From NCBI GenBank assembly GCA_964504445.1, contig CAZDEO010000011.1, forward strand, positions 1 through 64,000: a stretch of 64,000 bases of DNA, written 5' to 3'. This document shows, piece by piece, positions 33,504 to 38,950 of this stretch. Source of the DNA: JACSRF01 sp964504445. Lineage in GTDB: Bacteria > Chloroflexota > Anaerolineae > Promineifilales > Promineifilaceae. The number at the start of each line of letters is the position of its first letter. Positions within the stretch are counted from its first letter, which is position 1. Under the pieces are notes generated by a model. It saw nothing but the letters and a program-made list of their open reading frames with translations. It was not told where the DNA came from and made no database searches. The position numbers were made by a program, and so were the translations under genes.

Positions 33504-35006
33504 ATGTATCCAGATTTTGAGCCGCAACAGGAATTTCATACGGGTTGGTCACGCCGTAAGCGGGTTTTGTTTGGGCTAATTTCGCTGGCGCTGGTGTTGG
33601 GTTTGTTGGTGACGGCTTTGGAAGCGATGATTTGGTTGTGGTCGGGGTGGCGAGACGGCCGTACCGGGGACGTTGACATTGCCGCACCCGCGGAGGTAGC
33701 CGAGACAAGGCCCGCGGAGAGTGCCGGCGTAGCGGTGGTAACGCGGGAAGGGACAGCAGAAACGGCCGTTTTACCCACCCTGGCTCCTACTTCTGCCCTT
33801 CCAGTAAACCGCATTGCCTTCATTACGCAAGGTGGCGAGATTGCCACCATTGCCCCGGACGGCGAAAATCTGTATACCCTGACCGATACAAACAAGCGGT
33901 TCCAATTCCCCGCCTGGTCGCCAGACGGACGATATTTAGCGGCTATTGGTGGCAATCGCGAGGGAGCAGGCATTTACCTGTTGCAAGACACCACAGAACA
34001 GGTGGAGCCGGATGAACGGTACTTCAGCCGCACCCGCGGACCCGTTTACCTCTACTGGTCGCCTGACAGTAGCCGGTTGAGCTTTATTGCCAACCATACC
34101 GGCAGCGATCTGGCTTTGTACCTGACTTCGGTTGACGGTGAGCCAGACAGCCGTGTGTTGAGTACGGGGAGTCCCTTTTATTGGAACTGGTTTAGCAGCG
34201 GGGAGCAGATATTGATTCATTCTGGGGGAACGGGAGAGCAGGCGCGCCTGGCCTTGTTGGATGTGACGGGGGAGGTTCGGGACGAGGTAATTGGCGTTCC
34301 TGGTTTCTTCCAGGCGCCAGCAGTTTCGGCGGACGGCCGTTTCTGGGCATATGCTGAAGAGCAAGAAGGGGGCCTGAGCTGGCTGACCGTGTGGGACAAA
34401 GAGACGGAGCAGATAGAGCGTCGTCGCCATGCCGGTCTTATAGCCATGGGCTGGCGTCCCACCGCCAACCAGTTGGCCGTCATTAGTGGTCGCCCAGACG
34501 CTACCGACTTTTTTGGCCCGCTGCGCACGCTGGATATGGATTCCGGGGCGGAACAGTTGATTACGCGGGACACGGTATTAAGCTTTTTTTGGTCTCCCGA
34601 CGGCCGTTACCTGGCTTACATTAGCATTGCTGGTTTCACCGATGATATTCAGGCGCGGTCTGCGATGAAGGGCGGAGAGGCAAAAATGGTTCCGGTCTCC
34701 TTCGGCGGGGGCATGCTGCCCGTGCAACACGAGGAGGGGCACCGTTTTCGCCTGCATGTGGTAGACTTGGCTACTGGCGAAAATCGCCTGCTGGCGCAAT
34801 ATACCCCCACCTTCACTTTTCTCTCCCAATTTTTGCCCTATTTTGACCAATATGCCCACAGCCACCGGATTTGGTCGCCGGACAGCCGCGCTTTGGTGCT
34901 GCCCATGCGCATAGACGGCCGTAACCGCATTGTCGTTGTGCCCATTGATGGCAGCCCGTTTACACCTATTGCCAGCGGTGACATGCCATTTTGGAGCCAG
35001 CAGTAA
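33504..35006 (+). CDS. Membrane-anchored beta-propeller (TolB/WD40-like) protein
   Basis: A 500-residue protein. One N-terminal membrane helix (FGLISLALVLGLLVTAL) is followed by a linker and a propeller. WSPDGRYLAAIGG, WSPDSSRLSFIANH, FFWSPDGRYLAYISIAG and IWSPDSRALVLPM mark repeated blades. It probably lies outside the membrane as a scaffold or sensor. GGGAG about 8 bases upstream supports ATG 33504 over an upstream TTG. It converges with the membrane-protein gene at 35013, leaving 6 bp. Confidence 0.75.
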   Translation: MYPDFEPQQEFHTGWSRRKRVLFGLISLALVLGLLVTALEAMIWLWSGWRDGRTGDVDIAAPAEVAETRPAESAGVAVVTREGTAETAVLPTLAPTSALPVNRIAFITQGGEIATIAPDGENLYTLTDTNKRFQFPAWSPDGRYLAAIGGNREGAGIYLLQDTTEQVEPDERYFSRTRGPVYLYWSPDSSRLSFIANHTGSDLALYLTSVDGEPDSRVLSTGSPFYWNWFSSGEQILIHSGGTGEQARLALLDVTGEVRDEVIGVPGFFQAPAVSADGRFWAYAEEQEGGLSWLTVWDKETEQIERRRHAGLIAMGWRPTANQLAVISGRPDATDFFGPLRTLDMDSGAEQLITRDTVLSFFWSPDGRYLAYISIAGFTDDIQARSAMKGGEAKMVPVSFGGGMLPVQHEEGHRFRLHVVDLATGENRLLAQYTPTFTFLSQFLPYFDQYAHSHRIWSPDSRALVLPMRIDGRNRIVVVPIDGSPFTPIASGDMPFWSQQ

Positions 35007-35012
35007 CCCAGG

Positions 35013-35714
35013 TTACCGTACCACCAGCCATCCGGCAGCCAGCAACAGGGTGATAAAGGAGAGCAAACCGGGCCATCCGGCATGTTTTTGGGCATACAGA
35101 AGCCGGGGCGGTGCAAACAGCAAAGCCAGCAGCAGCACACTCAACAAGAGCCACAACAGATTTTGCCAGGGTAACAGGCTGGTAAGGGCCTTCAGTTGGG
35201 CCACAGCCAAGAGCAGCAGGCTATGAATCGTTGCCAGCCCTAGCAGCGCCGCCAAAGAATAGACCTTGCTCTGCGGAGAAATGCGCGGGGCAATGGGAAA
35301 AGCCAGCACAAAAATGTAGAACATCGAGAGAAAGAGCCAGGCGCTGGGGCCATACACAAAGAGGGAAGAGGAGGCGCCTTCGTCTAGTTCTGTAGGCCCG
35401 GCTTGCAAAAACACGTCGAAGTAGCCCAGTTGGTAGGAAACGGCCGTCATCATCACCAATCCGAACAACAGCGCCAGGACGCCCCGCGTTTTGGGGCCTA
35501 ACTCCCAGGGGAATCTATTTTCGGCTACCGGTTCTAATTTGCGTAGCAAAAACACGCCCAGCAGGAAAAACAGGTACACGCCAACCAGCAGCAGGCTGTT
35601 TAGCCCGGAAGGCGCGGCTAACCGCGCGCTAAGCGGTGCAACCAGCCAAAACAGCAGCAGCAGCGCTGCGCCATCAGCCAGCAGAGGCAGGACAATAGCG
35701 GCGTAAACAGTCAT
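35013..35714 (-). CDS. Hypothetical multi-pass membrane protein
   Basis: Not recognised. 233 residues with about seven hydrophobic segments and a short acidic extracytoplasmic loop (PTELDEGASSS, about residues 106-116). There is no catalytic motif that I can name. It is divergent from ychF, with about 200 bp between them that carry GCTGAC-rich repeats. Confidence 0.55.
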   Translation of the reverse strand: MTVYAAIVLPLLADGAALLLLFWLVAPLSARLAAPSGLNSLLLVGVYLFFLLGVFLLRKLEPVAENRFPWELGPKTRGVLALLFGLVMMTAVSYQLGYFDVFLQAGPTELDEGASSSLFVYGPSAWLFLSMFYIFVLAFPIAPRISPQSKVYSLAALLGLATIHSLLLLAVAQLKALTSLLPWQNLLWLLLSVLLLALLFAPPRLLYAQKHAGWPGLLSFITLLLAAGWLVVR

Positions 35715-35917
35715 CTTTCACTTTCAACCTTCATCTTTTGCCAGAGCTTACTCGCTTGGCGCAAAAAGGCAAGGTGGTACTATGCCAGGCTTTTATTTGC
35801 TGGTATACTTTGCCCCATTTTGTAGCAGCCGGTCAGAGGAGCAGTTGAATAGTATCAGGCTGAAGTGTACACAAGCTGACGGGCTGACAAGTTAACACGC
35901 TGACGAGGTATACAATC

Positions 35918-37006
35918 ATGAGATTAGGAATAATTGGCCTGCCGCAATCGGGTAAAACCACTGTTTACAATGCCCTCACAAAAGGGGATGCTCCCTTGGG
36001 GCAAAGCGTGGGGGGGCGGTTTGACGTGTTAACGGCCGTTGTCGATGTGCAAGACCCCCGCGTAGATGTGCTGAGCAAGATGTTTAACCCGCAAAAGACT
36101 ACCTATGCACGCATCACCTACACGGCCGTTGATGGCCTCAAAAAAGGCTCCGGCGAAAGCGGCGGGATGAGTGGCGAACTGCTCAACCATTTAGCCGGGC
36201 TGGATGGCTTTGTGCACGTGGTGCGCGCCTTTGAGAGCGACCTGGTGCCCCATCCTGACGGCCGCGTAGATCCTGCCCGCGACCTGGAAACCCTGGATAC
36301 CGAATTTCTACTCAGCGACCTGTTGGTGGTAGAACGCCGCCTGGAAAAGTTGGAAAATGGCCTGCAGCGCGGCGCATTCAAAAATAAGGGGGAGGCGCAA
36401 AAAGAGCTGGCCCTGTTTCACCGTTTGAATGAGACCCTGACGGCCGAACGGCCGTTGCGCACCCTGGATCTCACGGACGAGGAACTCAAAGGCTTGCGGG
36501 GTTATACCCTGCTCACCCTCAAACCGGCCATCGTCCTCATCAACATTGGCGACGAGCAGCCGGAAGTGACGCTGGACTATGCCTGGCCTCGCACGGTGGT
36601 CACCAATTTGCGCGGGCGGTTGGAAATGGAATTGGCCCAGCTCAGCCGCGACGGGGACGAGGAGACTCTGACCTTGTTCATGGAGGAGTATGGCGTGACC
36701 GAGTTAAGCCTGGATCGCGTCATTCGCCTGAGCTATGACCTGATGGGGCTGCAATCCTTTTTTACCGTGGGGGAAGATGAGGTGCGGGCGTGGACGGTGC
36801 AGCGGGGGGCCACGGCCGTGCAGGCGGCTGGCGTCATCCATTCTGACCTGGCCAAGGGCTTCATCCGCGCTGAAACGGTAAGCTATAACGACCTGGTGAC
36901 TTTGGGTGGGTTACCCCAGGCTCGCCAGGCCGGTAAACTGCGCCAGGAAGGCAAGACCTATATCGTGCAAGACGGCGACGTCATCAGCGTGAAATTCAAC
37001 TTATAA
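35918..37006 (+). CDS. ychF: Obg-related GTPase/ATPase YchF
   Basis: A 362-residue P-loop protein of the YchF/OLA1 family, which binds ATP as well as GTP and associates with ribosomes. The G1 loop is GLPQSGKTT (residues 6-14) and the C-terminal TGS-like domain includes AKGFIRAETVSYNDLVTLGG. The G4 site differs from NKxD, as is usual in the family. GAGGTATACAATC precedes the ATG. The DGR reverse transcriptase begins 7 bp downstream, so read-through could supply it. Confidence 0.93.
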   Translation: MRLGIIGLPQSGKTTVYNALTKGDAPLGQSVGGRFDVLTAVVDVQDPRVDVLSKMFNPQKTTYARITYTAVDGLKKGSGESGGMSGELLNHLAGLDGFVHVVRAFESDLVPHPDGRVDPARDLETLDTEFLLSDLLVVERRLEKLENGLQRGAFKNKGEAQKELALFHRLNETLTAERPLRTLDLTDEELKGLRGYTLLTLKPAIVLINIGDEQPEVTLDYAWPRTVVTNLRGRLEMELAQLSRDGDEETLTLFMEEYGVTELSLDRVIRLSYDLMGLQSFFTVGEDEVRAWTVQRGATAVQAAGVIHSDLAKGFIRAETVSYNDLVTLGGLPQARQAGKLRQEGKTYIVQDGDVISVKFNL

Positions 37007-37013
37007 CCCGCAT

Positions 37014-38063
37014 GTGTACACCCAACTGATTTCCTGGCCTAACCTGCTGTTAGCTTACCGCAATGCCAGCCGGGGCAAGCGCCGTCACCCCAACGTGGCC
37101 GCTTTTGAATACCGGCTGGAAGATAACCTGTGGCAGCTACAGGCCGAATTGGCCGCCCAAAGCTATACCCCTGGACGTTATCATAGCTTTTTCATCCACG
37201 ACCCCAAGCGCCGCCTGATTAGCGCTGCCCCATTTCCGGATCGCGTCGTTCACCATGTTTTATGTAACCGGATCGAACCGCTCTTTGAGCGCAGTTTCAT
37301 TGAAGATAGCTATGCCAACCGCCGCGGCAAAGGCACCCACCGCGCCCGCGCTCGCTGCCAGCACTTCGCCCGTCGCTTCCCTCATGTGTTGCAACTAGAT
37401 GTGCGCCAATTTTTTCCCAGCGTAGACCACGCCATTTTGCGCGGGCTGCTGGCGCAAAAAATTGCCGATGAGCAGGTGTTGTGGCTGATAGACGCCATCC
37501 TCCGCAGTGGGCAGGGCGTGCTGACAGAGCAGTACGAGATGGTTTACTTTTCCGGTGACGATTTTTGGGCGGCGCTGCGCCCGCGCGGGCTGCCCATTGG
37601 CAACCTGACCAGCCAGTTTTGGGCCAATGTCTACCTGAATTCCCTCGACCAGTTCATCAAGCGCCGCCTGCGCTGCAAGGGGTATGTGCGCTATGTAGAC
37701 GACCTGCTGCTGTTTGCCAATGACAAAGAGACCCTATGGGCGTGGCAGGCGGCGGTAGTGGGAAAATTGGCGGAACTGCGCCTGACGGTTCATACTGGCG
37801 CGCACCCCCGCCCGGTGACAGAGGGGATTCCCTTCCTCGGCTTTCACATTTTTCCGGATAGGATGCGGCTGAAACGGCGCAAAGGGATTGCCTACCGGCG
37901 CAAATTTCGCGGGCTGCTGCAGCAGTATGAAGCCGGGGAAATTGGGCTGGATGTGGTGAGCGCCTCGGCGCGGGGGTGGGTGAACCACGCCCGTTTTGGC
38001 AACACCGTCGGGCTGCGTAAGGCGGTCATCACGCGGGAGATTGTGCGGCCCCCCAGACGGTAG
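37014..38063 (+). CDS. Diversity-generating retroelement reverse transcriptase
   Basis: A 349-residue reverse transcriptase. Palm motif A is LQLDVRQFFPSVDH (Asp129), domain 4 is LPIGNLTSQ (residues 193-201) and the catalytic box is YVDD (227-230), followed by GIPFLGF. IGxxxSQ in place of the usual QGxxxSP is the DGR signature. No maturase or HNH domain is present, excluding a group II intron protein. It would copy the TR RNA into cDNA with errors at adenines. The start is GTG at 37014 with no clear SD. It is convergent to the TR, avd and target gene. Confidence 0.95.
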   Translation: MYTQLISWPNLLLAYRNASRGKRRHPNVAAFEYRLEDNLWQLQAELAAQSYTPGRYHSFFIHDPKRRLISAAPFPDRVVHHVLCNRIEPLFERSFIEDSYANRRGKGTHRARARCQHFARRFPHVLQLDVRQFFPSVDHAILRGLLAQKIADEQVLWLIDAILRSGQGVLTEQYEMVYFSGDDFWAALRPRGLPIGNLTSQFWANVYLNSLDQFIKRRLRCKGYVRYVDDLLLFANDKETLWAWQAAVVGKLAELRLTVHTGAHPRPVTEGIPFLGFHIFPDRMRLKRRKGIAYRRKFRGLLQQYEAGEIGLDVVSASARGWVNHARFGNTVGLRKAVITREIVRPPRR

Positions 38064-38091
38064 ATTCTCTCGGTTTTTGCAAGAGAATCTA
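38061..38091 (+). terminator. Hairpin overlapping the reverse transcriptase stop codon
   Basis: Arms TAGATTCTCT (38061-38070, starting with the stop TAG) and AGAGAATCTA (38082-38091) enclose an 11-base loop. It could end transcription of the reverse transcriptase or mark an element boundary. Confidence 0.5.
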
Positions 38092-38111
38092 CATGGTTGC
38101 TGCGAAAAAAA

Positions 38112-38147
38112 GGCCGCGCCACAGGGACGAACCGAGGCAGCGCGGCC
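38112..38147. terminator. GC-rich hairpin between reverse transcriptase and TR
   Basis: Arms GGCCGCGC (38112-38119) and GCGCGGCC (38140-38147) with a 20-base loop; flanked by A7 at 38105-38111 on one side and GTTGTTATTT on the other. It could stop convergent transcripts of the reverse transcriptase (plus) and of the avd-TR RNA (minus). Confidence 0.5.
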
Positions 38148-38270
38148 GTTGTTATTTGCCCGGCCTGTTTTCAGGCGCGGCCAGGACAAAACCCCGCCAT
38201 TTCTCACCGCGGCGCGCCAGGCATACCCGATGCGCATTTCTGGTAGGGACACCGCCCCCTTGAGAAGTGT

Positions 38271-38346
38271 GGACACCACCACCCGCACCCCGTTGTTGTC
38301 GTTGAAGTTGTTGTGGGGATTGTTCCTGTTGCGGGCCGAACAACCG
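38271..38346 (-). other. DGR template repeat (TR)
   Basis: A non-coding 76-bp repeat of the VR at 38969-39044, same strand, offset 698 bp, 64 of 76 identical. On the minus strand its variable part reads as AAC-rich codons (Asn-Arg-Asn-Asn-Pro-His-Asn-Asn-Phe-Asn-Asp-Asn-Asn), the classic TR composition. All 12 differences from the VR are at TR adenines. Its 3' 22 bases (38271-38292) are invariant and would serve as the homing initiation site counterpart. It lies 86 bp beyond the avd stop and 207 bp from the reverse transcriptase stop. Confidence 0.95.
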
Positions 38347-38432
38347 TGTCTGGGTTTTGCCCCACTGCCAGCAGGCAGTTGTCAATCATCAAGCCCGGGT
38401 TGGCTCCATCACTGAAAACTGGCGACTGTCAA

Positions 38433-38777
38433 CTATCCACTGATTTTCAGCCAGCCGCCCAGCAGCCGCCCCACTTCGGCGACCATGCCGGCGGCGTGCT
38501 GGTATTGGCCGGGATTGAGCCAATGCCAGCGCTCGGCCAGGCGCAGGTAGAGGCGCACTTTGGCCAGGGCCATGTCCGCTTCTTTCAGTTTTGCCAGCCG
38601 TTCCGGGCCGCGCACGGCGTTGGCTTCTTCCAGGCGCTCGCGCAGGTCGAAGGCGGCGTCGAGGAGGCGCTGGGTGAAGGTGTGGCGGTGGGCGCGGGGA
38701 AAGTGATTGGTCATCGGCAGCAGCCAGGTGAGCAGATCGAAGGTTTTGGTGAAGATGGGCATTTCAGCTTGGGTCAT
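38433..38777 (-). CDS. avd: Avd-like DGR accessory protein
   Basis: A 114-residue, positively charged, all-helical protein. PIFTKTFDLLTWLLPMTNHFPRAHR and the following helices fit the four-helix-bundle bAvd family that binds the DGR reverse transcriptase and the TR RNA. I chose ATG 38777; a TTG further up at 38792 falls in a palindrome, and ATG 38762 is another option. It lies between the target gene and the TR, on their strand, as in other DGR loci. Confidence 0.88.
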   Translation of the reverse strand: MTQAEMPIFTKTFDLLTWLLPMTNHFPRAHRHTFTQRLLDAAFDLRERLEEANAVRGPERLAKLKEADMALAKVRLYLRLAERWHWLNPGQYQHAAGMVAEVGRLLGGWLKISG

Positions 38778-38790
38778 GGGTTTGCCTGAC

Positions 38791-38827
38791 AAGACCTGAC
38801 AGATTTTCTGAAAATCTGTCAGGTCTT
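38791..38827. repeat. Perfect 17-bp palindrome upstream of avd
   Basis: Arms AAGACCTGACAGATTTT (38791-38807) and the exact complement (38811-38827) with a 3-base loop. A third copy of the GACCTGACA-type core is partly repeated just outside. It lies between the target gene and avd and may be a terminator or a mobile palindrome. Confidence 0.7.
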
Positions 38828-38901
38828 AATTCTTACAAAATTTGATCGCGCCAGCGCGAGAACCGGTGGGGGAAGCCCCCACACCCCCAAAAGAACAGAG
38901 G

Positions 38902-38916
38902 GGCGGCTTCGCCGCC
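38902..38916. other. GC hairpin about 50 bp past the VR
   Basis: Arms GGCGGC (38902-38907) and GCCGCC (38911-38916) with loop TTC. On the minus strand the loop reads GAA. Phage DGRs need a hairpin/cruciform just downstream of the VR for efficient homing; this one is further away (35 bp past the target stop), so the role is a guess. Confidence 0.4.
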
Positions 38917-38950
38917 AGATCAGAGACCCAGAGACCAGAGGGGCCAGAGA

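Noticed and set aside
35860..35905. GCTGAC-rich stretch upstream of ychF as operator
   Set aside because: The repeats are irregular and resemble the degenerate repeat near 23150; no defined palindrome or promoter overlap.
37014..38063. Group II intron or retron reverse transcriptase
   Set aside because: No maturase or endonuclease domain and no intron or msr/msd structure; IGNLTSQ and the adjacent TR/VR identify a DGR.
37734..38288. Antisense open frame across the reverse transcriptase and TR
   Set aside because: It reads the TR in the target frame only because the TR derives from coding sequence; the rest is a shadow of the reverse transcriptase gene and has no ribosome-binding site.
38204..38392. 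Short frame across the TR
   Set aside because: Low-complexity Thr-rich translation of the AAC-rich TR in the wrong frame; not a gene.
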